From NCBI GenBank assembly GCA_964542455.1, contig CAZIUC010000002.1, positions 186,001-250,000 of the forward strand: a stretch of 64,000 nucleotides of DNA, written 5' to 3'. Below the pieces are notes generated by a model. It was not told where the DNA came from, did no database searches, and saw only the letters and a program-made list of their open reading frames with translations. Positions 9,497 to 17,704 of the stretch are shown piece after piece. Within the stretch, counting starts at the first letter, position 1. Each line of letters starts with the position of its first letter. Source of the stretch: PFJX01 sp964542455 (lineage in GTDB: Bacteria > Pseudomonadota > Gammaproteobacteria > Burkholderiales > Thiobacillaceae). The position numbers and the translations under genes were made by a program.

Positions 9497-10225
9497 ATGC
9501 CCTATTCCCCCGCACTTGACCTCCTGAAAGACCGCGTCATTCTCGTCACCGGCGCGGGGAGCGGCATCGGCCGCGCGGCGGCGCTGGCCTTTGCCCGGCA
9601 TGGCGCCACGGTGATCCTGCTGGGCCGCACGGTGGCCAAGCTGGAGAAGGTGTACGACGAGATCGTGGAAGCAGGCGGCGCGCAACCCGCCATCTTTCCG
9701 GTGGACATGTCCGCCGCCACCGACTCGGATTACGAAGCCATCGCCGGGGCCATCGGCTATCAACTCGGCCGCCTCGACGGCATCCTGCATTGCGCGACGG
9801 AATTCGAGAATCTCACGCCGCTGGACCAGGAATGCCTGGCGGATTGGGTACACATGTTCAAGGTCAACGCCGCCGCCCCCGCCGCCATCAACCGCGGTTG
9901 CACGTCGCTCCTGGTGGCCGCCGAAGCCTCGGTGATTCTGATCGGCGAAACCCACGGCCATGCGCCGACCGCCTACTGGGGCGGCTTCGCCGTCTCGAAA
10001 GCCGCGCTGGAAGCCTATTTCAAGGTGCAGGCCGACGAGTGGTCGGATGCGCCCATGCGCATCAACCTGTTCACGCCCGGCCCGGTGCATTCCCCGCAAC
10101 GCATGAAAACCCACCCCGGCGAGGTGAAGAGCCACCTGCCCACCTGCGAAGACATGGCGGCGCATCTGCTCTACCTGATCGGGCCGGACAGCCGGAAAGA
10201 ACGCGGGCAGTTCATCACGCCCTGA
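9497..10225 (+). CDS. Short-chain dehydrogenase fold protein lacking catalytic Ser and Tyr (YciK-like)
   Basis: 242 residues with an intact Rossmann fold: VILVTGAGSGIGRAAALAFA holds the TGxxxGIG motif, LLGRTVAKLE follows, and PVHSPQRM resembles the usual PG motif region. Closest recognised group is YciK. In that family the active site reads WGAYAASK; here the aligned segment is WGGFAVSK, so the catalytic tyrosine is phenylalanine. The preceding strand reads VILIGETHG where a serine is expected. It may therefore bind nucleotide without normal oxidoreductase activity. It sits 7 bp behind hpnE and 19 bp before the protease gene, so it is probably co-transcribed with the hopanoid genes. Confidence 0.82.
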   Translation: MPYSPALDLLKDRVILVTGAGSGIGRAAALAFARHGATVILLGRTVAKLEKVYDEIVEAGGAQPAIFPVDMSAATDSDYEAIAGAIGYQLGRLDGILHCATEFENLTPLDQECLADWVHMFKVNAAAPAAINRGCTSLLVAAEASVILIGETHGHAPTAYWGGFAVSKAALEAYFKVQADEWSDAPMRINLFTPGPVHSPQRMKTHPGEVKSHLPTCEDMAAHLLYLIGPDSRKERGQFITP

Positions 10226-10244
10226 CCACCCGAGGCCGCACATC

Positions 10245-11633
10245 ATGAAACCACGCCTAACCTCGCGAACCCTGTTCGCGTTCATCTTGCTGACCGCCAC
10301 CAGCGTCCAGGCGACAACGCCGGTGGCGCCGCGCACGGATGCCGTTGCGCCAGGCCTCGGCGTGGTTCTGCCGGACTTCGCCGCTCTGGTGCGCAACCAG
10401 GGGCCGGTGGTCGTCAATATCCACGTCTTCCGTGCCGCGCCCGCGGACAAGCCACAGGCCAGCGCGACCGCGACTGTCCCGCGCGAATCGGGCGTGGGAT
10501 CGGGTTTCGTGGTCGCGCCAAACGGCATCATTCTGACCAACCGGCACGTCGTCCTGGATGCCGACAAGATCAGCGTCCGCTTCGCCGACAAGCGCGAACT
10601 GCCGGCACGGGTACTCGGTGTCGACCCGCTGACCGACGTCGCCGTGCTCAAAGTGGAGGCCGACCATCTGGCCACCGCCACGCTGGGAGACTCCACTCAA
10701 CTGGAGGTCGGCCAGTGGGTATTGGCCATCGGCGCCCCCCTCGGCCTGGAGCGCACCGCGACCCAGGGCATCATCAGCGCGCTCGGCCGCTCGCTGCCCA
10801 GCGACAGTTATGTACCGTTCATCCAGACCGATGTGCCTATCAACCCCGGCAATTCCGGCGGCCCGCTGTTCGATTTGCGGGGGCGAGTGGTCGGCATCAA
10901 TTCCCAGATCGTCACCCATACCGGTGGCTACATGGGTTTGTCATTCGCCATCCCGATCAATACCGCCGTCGCGGTAGCCAAACAGATACTCTCCCAGGGC
11001 CATGCGACGCACGGCTGGCTGGGCGTGAGCGCCCAGGAACTCAGCCAGGAACTGGCTCACGCCTATGGACTGGAACTGCCGCACGGCGCCCTGCTGACGG
11101 AAATCAGTCCCGGGGGACCGGCGGACAAAGCCGGCCTGCGTAGTGGCGACATCGTCCTGGCGCTCGACGGCGTGACCATAATCGACAGCGCCGACCTGCC
11201 CCCAATAATCGGCGCCAGCGCGCCAGGCAGCGAGCATCTGCTGACCGTCCTGCGCGAAGGCCAGGTGAGCCAGATCAAGGTCCTGTTCAGCGAACTGGGC
11301 GCGGCCGACAAACCGGGCTCGCCCCGGCAAGAGGTCGCGCGCCTCGGCATGCTGGTCTCGGATCTGAATGACGCGACAAAACAGGTACTCGGCATTCACG
11401 GCGGCGTGCTGGTCGAGGAAGTCGCCCCCGGACCCGCCGCCAGCGCGGGCATACAAGCGGGAGACATCCTGCTGAAACTCGGCCGTCAGCCGCTGGAAAA
11501 CAGCACCCAACTGCTCGAACTCGCCGCCGGCCTCGGCGACGACCTGACCCTTCCACTCCTGGTCAAACGCCAGGACAACCTCAGCTTCGTGCCGCTCACG
11601 CTTCCCGCCGCCCAGCCCAAGGCGGGCAAGTAA
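10245..11633 (+). CDS. degQ: Periplasmic serine endoprotease, DegP/DegQ (HtrA) family
   Basis: 462 residues with signal peptide ending around SVQA. Protease domain: catalytic His in LTNRHVVLD (the family norm is TNNHVV), Asp in DPLTDVAVLK, and Ser in NPGNSGGPLFD. Two PDZ domains follow: one around GWLGVSAQELSQ to GLRSGDIVLALDG, and one near the C-terminus around GVLVEEVAPGPAASAGIQ with GDILLKLG. HtrA proteases degrade and chaperone misfolded envelope proteins. Two PDZ domains and the length fit DegP, DegQ and MucD alike; the exact type is not resolvable by eye. It follows the SDR gene closely. Confidence 0.92.
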   Translation: MKPRLTSRTLFAFILLTATSVQATTPVAPRTDAVAPGLGVVLPDFAALVRNQGPVVVNIHVFRAAPADKPQASATATVPRESGVGSGFVVAPNGIILTNRHVVLDADKISVRFADKRELPARVLGVDPLTDVAVLKVEADHLATATLGDSTQLEVGQWVLAIGAPLGLERTATQGIISALGRSLPSDSYVPFIQTDVPINPGNSGGPLFDLRGRVVGINSQIVTHTGGYMGLSFAIPINTAVAVAKQILSQGHATHGWLGVSAQELSQELAHAYGLELPHGALLTEISPGGPADKAGLRSGDIVLALDGVTIIDSADLPPIIGASAPGSEHLLTVLREGQVSQIKVLFSELGAADKPGSPRQEVARLGMLVSDLNDATKQVLGIHGGVLVEEVAPGPAASAGIQAGDILLKLGRQPLENSTQLLELAAGLGDDLTLPLLVKRQDNLSFVPLTLPAAQPKAGK

Positions 11634-11666
11634 GTCGGCAAGAACGTCCACAGGCGGCGTTTCATC

Positions 11667-11852
11667 ATGCCCCGACGACTTCCGTTCTCTCTTCTCTTGG
11701 CGCTGTTATTCACTTTTCATGCCGGAGCAGATGCCGCCTGGGAAGGCACCAATCAGGTCGTTATCGAACACGGGACGCTGGTACGACCCTGGACCCTGCG
11801 AGCTGAGCGCATACGTATAACTCCCTGGATTCGGACGTGTTTCCCCCAATAG
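11667..11852 (+). CDS. Small putative exported peptide, unrecognised
   Basis: 61 codons. The first 23 residues (MPRRLPFSLLLALLFTFHAG then ADA) look like a signal peptide, which is the only support. The rest (about 37 residues) matches nothing I recognise, and no Shine-Dalgarno is evident. It could be a genuine short periplasmic peptide or the 5' stump of a deleted exported protein. The surrounding stretch 11634-11939 contains nothing else I can identify. Confidence 0.3.
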   Translation: MPRRLPFSLLLALLFTFHAGADAAWEGTNQVVIEHGTLVRPWTLRAERIRITPWIRTCFPQ

Positions 11853-11939
11853 GTTTACGCGCCGTGAAGCTCAACAATGGTTCCCGGTATCCCCTCGCAA
11901 ACGGGAACCAACCATCAGCCAGAAAGTGAGGAAGACATC

Positions 11940-12116
11940 ATGAAAGTCGTATGGAATGACAAAGCCTGCTGCCACAGCGGCAACTGTGTAAAAACCCTAC
12001 CCCAGGTATTCAAGGTGGAAGACGGCCAATTCCTGATCCAGCCGGAAAACGCCGGCGCGGAACAGGTCCGGCAAGTCGTCGCCGCCTGCCCGGGCAAGGC
12101 GCTGAGTATCGAATAG
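11940..12116 (+). CDS. Divergent mono-cluster 4Fe-4S ferredoxin-like protein (Fer4_19 type)
   Basis: 58 residues from the ATG at 11940, preceded by GTGAGGAAGAC. Seen: CCHSGNCVKTLPQVF in the N-terminal half and AACPGKAL near the C-terminus. This pattern (C-x-H-x-G-NC ... CP) is that of the small single-cluster (4Fe-4S)-binding family often labelled Fer4_19. Such proteins are presumed electron carriers or cluster-binding accessory proteins in the cytoplasm. Start choice is clear because upstream in-frame codons add no conserved sequence. Partner unknown; the nearest genes are the HtrA protease and the PLP decarboxylase. Confidence 0.8.
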   Translation: MKVVWNDKACCHSGNCVKTLPQVFKVEDGQFLIQPENAGAEQVRQVVAACPGKALSIE

Positions 12117-12245
12117 CAGCCCGGACTCACCTCTCCTCCTTGGGTGGACTTGCTATTTCCCGGTCCGCCTTTTTTTTCCACGCGATAAAGTCGGCACCCG
12201 ACCAACATCGCGCCGGCAAGTTCAGGCGCCTTCCTTGTGCTCCCG

Positions 12246-13724
12246 ATGAACAGCCCGCCTCCCTCCTCCGCTCCCGAAGCCCCCCAGGAAAGCCTCGATC
12301 CCGAAAACTGGGACGATTTGCATGGCCTCGCCCGGCGCATGCTGGACGACGCTTTCGCCTACCTGCGCGACGTGCGCGAACGCCCGGTCTGGCGGGCCAT
12401 GCCGGAGCCACTCAAGCCCCTGTTCCAGACGCCGCCGCCACGCTCACCGGAAGGCGCGGAGGCGGTGTACCGACAATTCGTCGAGACCGTTTTGCCCTAC
12501 CCCATGGGCAACATCCACCCCCGCTTCTGGGCCTGGGTGATGGGCAATGGCGGCATGACGGGAGCCCTGGCGGAATTCCTGGCGGCGGTGATGAACAGCA
12601 ATGCGGGCGGCGGAAACCATGCCGCCATTCTGGTGGAACGCCAGGTCATCGACTGGATCAAGACCATGCTCGGTTTCCCCACCGAGGCCAGCGGCCTGCT
12701 CACCAGCGGCGCCTCCATGGCCAACCTTATCGGCCTGGCGGTGGCGCGCGATGCAATGGCTGGTTTCGACGTGCGCGAAGCCGGCATGTCCGCCGCGCCG
12801 CAACCCCTGGTGGCCTATGCCGGCAGCGAGGCCCACAGCAGCAATGGCCGCGCCCTGGAACTGCTCGGCCTCGGACGCGCCGGCCTGCGCCGCATCCCGG
12901 CGCGGCCGGATTTCACGATGGATATTGACGCGCTACGGGTCGCGATCGCCGCCGACCGGGCGGCGGGACGGCGCCCGCTCTGCGTCATCGGCAGCGCCGG
13001 CACGGTCAACACTGGCGCCATCGACGACCTCGCCGCCCTGGCCGAACTGTGCCGGCGTGAAGGCCTGTGGTTTCACGTCGATGGCGCCATCGGCGCGGTG
13101 GCCGTATTGGCGGATAGCGTCAAACCACGCCTGGCCGGCATGGAGCGGGCCGATTCCATCGCCCTGGATTTGCACAAGTGGATGCACATGCCGTTCGAGG
13201 CCGGCTGCGTGCTGGTGCGCGACGCCGGCGCCCACCACCACGCCTTTGCCATGGCCGCCGAATACCTGGAACCGTGCGAACGCGGGCTGGCCGGCAATCA
13301 GGCCGGCTTCCACGAATACGGCGTGCAGACCTCACGCCAGTTCCGCGCCCTCAAGGTGTGGATGACGATCAAGGAACACGGCCTCGACCGCTTCGGCCGC
13401 CTCATCGCCCGCAACGTCGAACAAGCCCGCGCCCTGGGCGCCCGGGTGGAAGCCGAAGCGCGACTGGAACTGCTCGCCCCGGTCAGCCTCAACATCGTCT
13501 GCTTCCGCTACCACCCCGACGGCCTGGACGATGCCGCGCTGAATCGGCTCAACCGGGAAATTATGGTCCGCCTGCAGGAAGAAGGTACCGCCGCCCTATC
13601 CGACACTCTGCTCGAAGGCCGGCGCTGCCTGCGCGCCGCCATCGTCAACTACCGCAGCCGCGACGAGGATTTCGAACTGCTGGTGCGGGAAGTGCTGCGT
13701 CTGGGCCACGCCTTGACCCAGTGA
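12246..13724 (+). CDS. Pyridoxal-phosphate-dependent group II amino acid decarboxylase
   Basis: 492 residues from the ATG at 12246. Group II (aromatic-L-amino-acid/glutamate-type) decarboxylase fold: NIHPRFWAWVMG and NSNAGGGNHA near the N-terminus, LLTSGASMANL (PLP phosphate binding), SAGTVNTGAIDDL, FHVDGAIGA (Asp contacting the pyridine ring), and the Schiff-base lysine in ALDLHKWMHMPFEAG. Reaction: decarboxylation of an L-amino acid to an amine in the cytoplasm. Substrate is not readable; tyrosine, tryptophan, DOPA or aspartate are all family members. I considered a role as tyrosine decarboxylase in methanofuran synthesis but nothing nearby supports it. It appears to be monocistronic. Confidence 0.88.
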   Translation: MNSPPPSSAPEAPQESLDPENWDDLHGLARRMLDDAFAYLRDVRERPVWRAMPEPLKPLFQTPPPRSPEGAEAVYRQFVETVLPYPMGNIHPRFWAWVMGNGGMTGALAEFLAAVMNSNAGGGNHAAILVERQVIDWIKTMLGFPTEASGLLTSGASMANLIGLAVARDAMAGFDVREAGMSAAPQPLVAYAGSEAHSSNGRALELLGLGRAGLRRIPARPDFTMDIDALRVAIAADRAAGRRPLCVIGSAGTVNTGAIDDLAALAELCRREGLWFHVDGAIGAVAVLADSVKPRLAGMERADSIALDLHKWMHMPFEAGCVLVRDAGAHHHAFAMAAEYLEPCERGLAGNQAGFHEYGVQTSRQFRALKVWMTIKEHGLDRFGRLIARNVEQARALGARVEAEARLELLAPVSLNIVCFRYHPDGLDDAALNRLNREIMVRLQEEGTAALSDTLLEGRRCLRAAIVNYRSRDEDFELLVREVLRLGHALTQ

Positions 13725-13737
13725 AAGAGCCCATGTT

Positions 13738-13905
13738 CCTAGTAGTCAGTCACGCTGAAACGCAGACATGAAACGGCGCCTTTTCCCGCCATGCATCGTT
13801 GCGGCCACTTGCCGTATACCCGATATGGCGGCGCGGCCGCGCCTCGCCTGACGAAAAAACCCATCCATTTCATTTATCTCCGTTTCAGCGTGACTGACTA
13901 CTAGG
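13738..13905. mobile_element. MITE-like 168-bp element with 25-bp perfect terminal inverted repeats
   Basis: Left end CCTAGTAGTCAGTCACGCTG (plus AAACG) spans 13738-13762; its exact reverse complement spans 13881-13905. The 118-bp interior has no coding frame of note. This is the architecture of a miniature inverted-repeat element mobilised in trans. No clear target duplication is visible. It lies 13 bp beyond the decarboxylase stop. Confidence 0.75.
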
Positions 13906-14082
13906 CCAGTTCGCGGTGGGATTCGGCGCCAAGGCGGCCGCCCCCATCCCCTCGACCGCACCGGGAAATGGGCGCTGGCCGGGCTGGCGCTGTTCCCCAC
14001 CGCGTACCACGAAGGGATTGCCGCTAACACCACGCACAATCAAAGTGAATCCGATGGCAACCCGGCAACACCATGTTCGGTT
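13906..14082. other. Non-coding remnant between MITE-like element and exported protein gene
   Basis: No frame here has a start, ribosome binding site and recognisable product. It contains the 3' flank of the MITE-like element. It may be degraded former coding DNA. Confidence 0.4.
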
Positions 14083-14505
14083 TTATTGCGGCAAGGATTC
14101 CAGCAACTCGTTCATCTTCTTGAAGCGTGGCGCCTGCACAGTGAAAGCCATGGCGCGGGCCTTGATATGGCTACCGGACAGCAGTGTCGGGATGACTTCA
14201 TCGTCACGGGTCTTCTTGAATGCCTCCCAAACCACCTTGAATTGCGCCAAAGTCGGCTGGGCGGTACGCAATGATGGGTTCTTCAAGGCGGCGGCAAGGA
14301 GGCCGTCCAGATCCTTGCTCGACTTGAGCGCCTCGTCATAGCGCATGTCCAGGACGGTGCGGTCGTCTTCGCTCATCATGGCCATGGTGTGTTGCCGCGT
14401 TGTGGCGAGAGTGGACTTGATCTCGGCAATTGGCCCCGCCTGAACGGGATAAGCAACAACCAAACAGGCGATCGACGCCAGTAAGGCGGCCAGGACGTTT
14501 TTCAT
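14083..14505 (-). CDS. Small exported helical protein, unrecognised
   Basis: 140 residues from the third of three consecutive ATG codons (14505), which has AAGGAA at the best spacing. A signal peptide ends near VQAG. The mature part is predicted mostly helical and charged, with LATTRQHTMAMMSEDDRT, RYDEALKSSKDLDGLLAAAL and a Met/Lys-rich C-terminal helix. The pattern recalls the four-helix periplasmic sensor domains of type IV pili or chemotaxis receptors, but no transducer part is present, so I leave it unnamed. Periplasmic location is inferred. It is downstream of, and on the same strand as, the 189-residue hypothetical gene. Confidence 0.65.
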   Translation of the reverse strand: MKNVLAALLASIACLVVAYPVQAGPIAEIKSTLATTRQHTMAMMSEDDRTVLDMRYDEALKSSKDLDGLLAAALKNPSLRTAQPTLAQFKVVWEAFKKTRDDEVIPTLLSGSHIKARAMAFTVQAPRFKKMNELLESLPQ

Positions 14506-14660
14506 CATCATTTCCTTGAAGTATTGGGATGAGCGGCAGTCTACTGATCACTCGCCGAACAAACGTTCCAATTCGAGTGGCGCTTTGATAAGACGCAAGA
14601 AATCGAGACGGCCTCAAACCGATTCCACGATACGAGGCCATGCCTGGAAATGCCCCGGAG

Positions 14661-15230
14661 TTACTTTGCAGACGGGTCTTTCATCGCCGCGATGTCCATG
14701 TTGACCTGACAGATTTCGTCGCCGACTTTGACCAGAAAAGACACCATTGCAAGGGCAGGGCCAAGCCTTTCGAAGCCCGGAATGGCATCCTTTACCAGCT
14801 TGAGCATTTCGAGGGCCGCCGAGGAGGTTGTCAGCATGGCCTTGGTGTAACCCTTTTCGTCCACTTCCGACCACGCCTTCGCGGCGGCTATTCCGAGGAG
14901 CGCAACCTGGACGCCTTCGATGGCACCGCCCAATTGGGGGCTGATCCCGGGAAACTGGGATTTGGCGAAATCAAGTGTAAGCGCGCCAATCTTGGTGACA
15001 TGCCCGGTCATATCGAGGACATCCTTGGGCGCCACGGAATGTGTATCACCGGCCACCGGGGTATGCGCCAGCGCATGCAACACCAGGCCGCCCGGCAACG
15101 GAATAGGGTCGCGTGGAGCAAGGCCCAGCGCCGCCGCGATCTCGGGAGAAAGCGCGATCTGCTGCTTGGGATCGGCGACAAGGGCGCTTAGCTGCGGCGC
15201 GACATGGCAGTTGTAAGTAGAGATCTTCAT
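14661..15230 (-). CDS. Hypothetical protein, 189 residues
   Basis: The start at 15230 is backed by AAGGAG seven bases upstream. No signal peptide and no family I recognise. The N-terminal third is proline- and leucine-rich (PLPGGLVLHALAHTPVAG); the C-terminal two thirds is a run of hydrophobic helices of moderate length (AIEGVQVALLGIAAAKAW, LGPALAMVSFLVKVG) that could be buried or membrane-associated. It lies next to a candidate 54-codon frame upstream on the same strand and a DUF302 paralogue on the opposite strand. Function unknown. Confidence 0.6.
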   Translation of the reverse strand: MKISTYNCHVAPQLSALVADPKQQIALSPEIAAALGLAPRDPIPLPGGLVLHALAHTPVAGDTHSVAPKDVLDMTGHVTKIGALTLDFAKSQFPGISPQLGGAIEGVQVALLGIAAAKAWSEVDEKGYTKAMLTTSSAALEMLKLVKDAIPGFERLGPALAMVSFLVKVGDEICQVNMDIAAMKDPSAK

Positions 15231-15300
15231 CCGGCGCTCCTTGATTTACGTTGCCAACAGTCAGTGGACTGACAAGACACGCGACATATCCGCGCGCTGT

Positions 15301-15465
15301 TTACCGATATACGGCGCCCGTGCCGGGCATGCAACCCATCACGGCGGCACGGTAGTTCCACGTCAACTTGCTGGTTTGTCGCACCGACTTCCTGAAGCCG
15401 GGTGGCGCGGGCACCCAGACGGGCTTGATGCCGTTGAGCGAGTCAGACAAATTGAGCGTGATCAT
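15301..15465 (-). CDS. Possible 54-residue small protein upstream of the 189-residue gene
   Basis: Begins MITLNLSDSLNGIKPVWVPA at the ATG at 15465, with only a weak GAGAAAG upstream. It is basic in the middle and ends GCMPGTGAVYR. No family match. It is in the same direction as the 189-residue gene and 70 bp before it, so a bicistronic unit is possible. Support is weak: length, orientation and context only. The rest of the 15231-15627 gap shows nothing else. Confidence 0.25.
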   Translation of the reverse strand: MITLNLSDSLNGIKPVWVPAPPGFRKSVRQTSKLTWNYRAAVMGCMPGTGAVYR

Positions 15466-15627
15466 GTTTCTTTCTCGATTTGTTTTTGTTCTTCCCCATC
15501 CTCGGTTAAGTTTGGCCTTCCCCTGCATTTCCAGCTGAATACCACTCAGCGCGGCGTCCGGATGGCGCCATTCGGGATACGGTTCTGCTCGTCTACACCA
15601 TGTTCAACCTGCGCAGGAGCAAGCATC

Positions 15628-16383
15628 ATGCATGCACAAGCTCGCAAAAAACTCGCCGTACTCGTGATCTGCCTGTCCGCGCTCTCCACCCAGGCACAGA
15701 CCACCACACCGATAGCGAACCCCTACACGCAATACCTGCCGCAGCCCCTGCCGGTACAGCCATCCGGCTTTCCCCCGTTCGTCATTCCCGACCTGCGCGG
15801 CATCAACCTTCCCCTGATCGGCACCCTCATGCCGACGCCGACCAAGCCCTACACCATGCGTCCGGCCATCCCCCAGGAGGTCAAACGGCAGATGATGCAG
15901 ATGATGATGCCCATGATGACCAACATGATGCGCATGACCATGCCCGACGCGATGAACTGGTTCGCCCACAAGATCAAGGTCAAGCCGGGGCTGTCCTTTG
16001 AAGACGTGCTGGAATCCATGAACCTGCGCGCCAACCAGCTCAACTTCAAACACGTCGGCGAAAACCTGATGTACAAGGACTTCCGCGCAGTACTGGGCGA
16101 CATGGACGCCCCCCGCATCGAAGTGCACAGCTACTGCGACATCGCCGTCGGGCGCGAGCTCCTCAAGATCAGCCCGGAATTTGTGGTTTTCCTGCCCTGC
16201 CGTATCGTCATCATGGAAGACGGCGACAAGAACATGTGGGTTCTGATGCTGGACTGGAACATGGACTGGGTAGCCGGCTATAACGACCAGCTGAAAATCA
16301 CCCCGGAACTGGCCAAGGGCGCCAAAGAGCTTCGCGACAAGATGGAAAGCATCATGAAAGCCGGCGCCAACGGAGAACTCTGA
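15628..16383 (+). CDS. Exported DUF302-domain protein with methionine-rich segment, copy 2
   Basis: 251 residues from the ATG at 15628, preceded by AGGAGC. Signal peptide ends near TQAQ. It is clearly paralogous to the protein at 5359-6126 over nearly its whole length: shared GTL-TPTKPYTMRP, the Met-rich RQMMQMMMPMMTNMMRMTM, AMNWFAHKIKVK, LMYKDFRAVLGDMDAPRIEV and VFLPCRIVIMED. Differences are concentrated in the signal peptide and proline-rich linker. Function unknown; a periplasmic metal-, thiol- or lipid-related role is guesswork. The two paralogues lie about 10 kb apart in the same orientation. Confidence 0.85.
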   Translation: MHAQARKKLAVLVICLSALSTQAQTTTPIANPYTQYLPQPLPVQPSGFPPFVIPDLRGINLPLIGTLMPTPTKPYTMRPAIPQEVKRQMMQMMMPMMTNMMRMTMPDAMNWFAHKIKVKPGLSFEDVLESMNLRANQLNFKHVGENLMYKDFRAVLGDMDAPRIEVHSYCDIAVGRELLKISPEFVVFLPCRIVIMEDGDKNMWVLMLDWNMDWVAGYNDQLKITPELAKGAKELRDKMESIMKAGANGEL

Positions 16384-16500
16384 AACACACGCCAACGACT
16401 GCCCACGAAGCGGTCCGAATGCTGGCCGGCTCACTGGCCAGCCAACGATCCACTCTGCCGGCCTGGATGGAGTGGCGCAAAGCCGCTGCGTTATTCCGCC

Positions 16501-17664
16501 CTACTCTGCCGCCTTGACGGGATCTGCGTACAAGATGCTGGTTTCGCGCAGCCCCTTGTCTCGCAAGCTCATGAAGGCGGCGCCTACTTCCGCGAAATCC
16601 GTGAGGCTGCTTGCGTGCCAGGCGGTTTCCTGGTCGGGCGCGCGGCCTTCCAGCAGGGCGCGGATATTGCCGGCGGCGGTGGCGATCATGGGTTCGATCA
16701 TGAAGCCGGACTTGGGCGTGCCGAGCGGCACGGGCGTGGTTTCCATGGCTGGACAGGCGATGCTGGCGCCGACGGCAAATATGTTCGGGTAGGTGGGGTT
16801 GCGCTGGTGGGTATCGACGATGACGAAGCCTCTCGGGTTGGAGAGTCCGTCGATGTCGGAGACCGCATCCACACCCCGGAAGGCGGGCAGCAGCATGGAA
16901 AAACTGAACGGGAGTTCATGTGGTTTCTTTTCCCGGCCATGCGCGTCCATTTCCATGACCCGCATGATTCCCTTTGTCACCTCCGTAACGCGCGCGTTGC
17001 ACAGCCACTGGATGCCGTGATCCTTGAACGCGGATCCAATGAACTCGCGCGAGTCTCCCACTCCGCCCATACCCAGATGGCCGAGGTAGGGTTCGGGCGT
17101 GACGAAGGTGATCGGCGCTTGGTCACGCAACCCGCGTCGGCGCAGATCGGCATCCGCGAGTAGCGCGAACTCGTAGGCGGGGAGGAACAGGGAGGCGCGC
17201 TGCACCACGCCGATGACGATGGGGCCGGGATCGACGGTGAAATCGTCCCACTCCAGGCCTGACAGGGTTGCGTCATCGATGCCGCAAATGGACTGAACAT
17301 AGCCGCCCGGCCCGGTTCCGGGGATTTCCTCGGGCGCGGCTTTGGGGCCGGTGGCGATGACCAGATAGTCGTAGTTAACCCTGCGGCCGTCGAGCAGTTC
17401 GATGTTGTTGCGTTTCGGGTGAACCTGCCGGGCGCCCACCTGCATGAATGCAATACCCTTTTCATGCAGCAGCGGGACAAGCGGCAACTCGGTGTCGCCA
17501 CGCTTGTTCAGATTCATCGCCACCCGTGGATTGGAGGGCACGAATTGAAAGTTGGCGGCGTTGGAAATAACCGTTATCCGGTCCGCTGGCCGGGCGGCGA
17601 TACGCATTTCCAGGGCCATGGGCAGACCGCTGATACCGGCGCCCAGAATGACGATGTGTGCCAT
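16501..17664 (-). CDS. Sulfide:quinone-oxidoreductase-like FAD flavoprotein
   Basis: 387 residues. N-terminal IVILGAGISGLPMALEM is a FAD-binding Rossmann motif; DYLVIATGPKAAPEEIPGTG is the second nucleotide motif region; NIFAVGASIACPAMETTPVP and GTPKSGFMIEPM near the C-terminus match the quinone-side block of SQR-like proteins (usual form PPVE-TPVPTG-PKTGYMIE). Cysteines occur at about residue 128, in WLCNAR and in SIACPA; whether they form the SQR redox pair is not certain. Known family reaction: two-electron oxidation of sulfide or a persulfide to the quinone pool at the membrane. It is the last gene of the OsmC-Lpd-lipoyl carrier operon, 40 bp after the carrier. Confidence 0.78.
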   Translation of the reverse strand: MAHIVILGAGISGLPMALEMRIAARPADRITVISNAANFQFVPSNPRVAMNLNKRGDTELPLVPLLHEKGIAFMQVGARQVHPKRNNIELLDGRRVNYDYLVIATGPKAAPEEIPGTGPGGYVQSICGIDDATLSGLEWDDFTVDPGPIVIGVVQRASLFLPAYEFALLADADLRRRGLRDQAPITFVTPEPYLGHLGMGGVGDSREFIGSAFKDHGIQWLCNARVTEVTKGIMRVMEMDAHGREKKPHELPFSFSMLLPAFRGVDAVSDIDGLSNPRGFVIVDTHQRNPTYPNIFAVGASIACPAMETTPVPLGTPKSGFMIEPMIATAAGNIRALLEGRAPDQETAWHASSLTDFAEVGAAFMSLRDKGLRETSILYADPVKAAE

Positions 17665-17704
17665 GGGTATTCCTTCAGGAAGTTTGGTTGAACCGAGAAA
17701 AGCG

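Noticed and set aside
12246..13724. Reading the PLP decarboxylase as MfnA tyrosine decarboxylase for methanofuran
   Set aside because: Only the broad group II fold is visible and the gene is far from the C1 island; as I recall, bacterial methylofuran carries tyrosine rather than tyramine.
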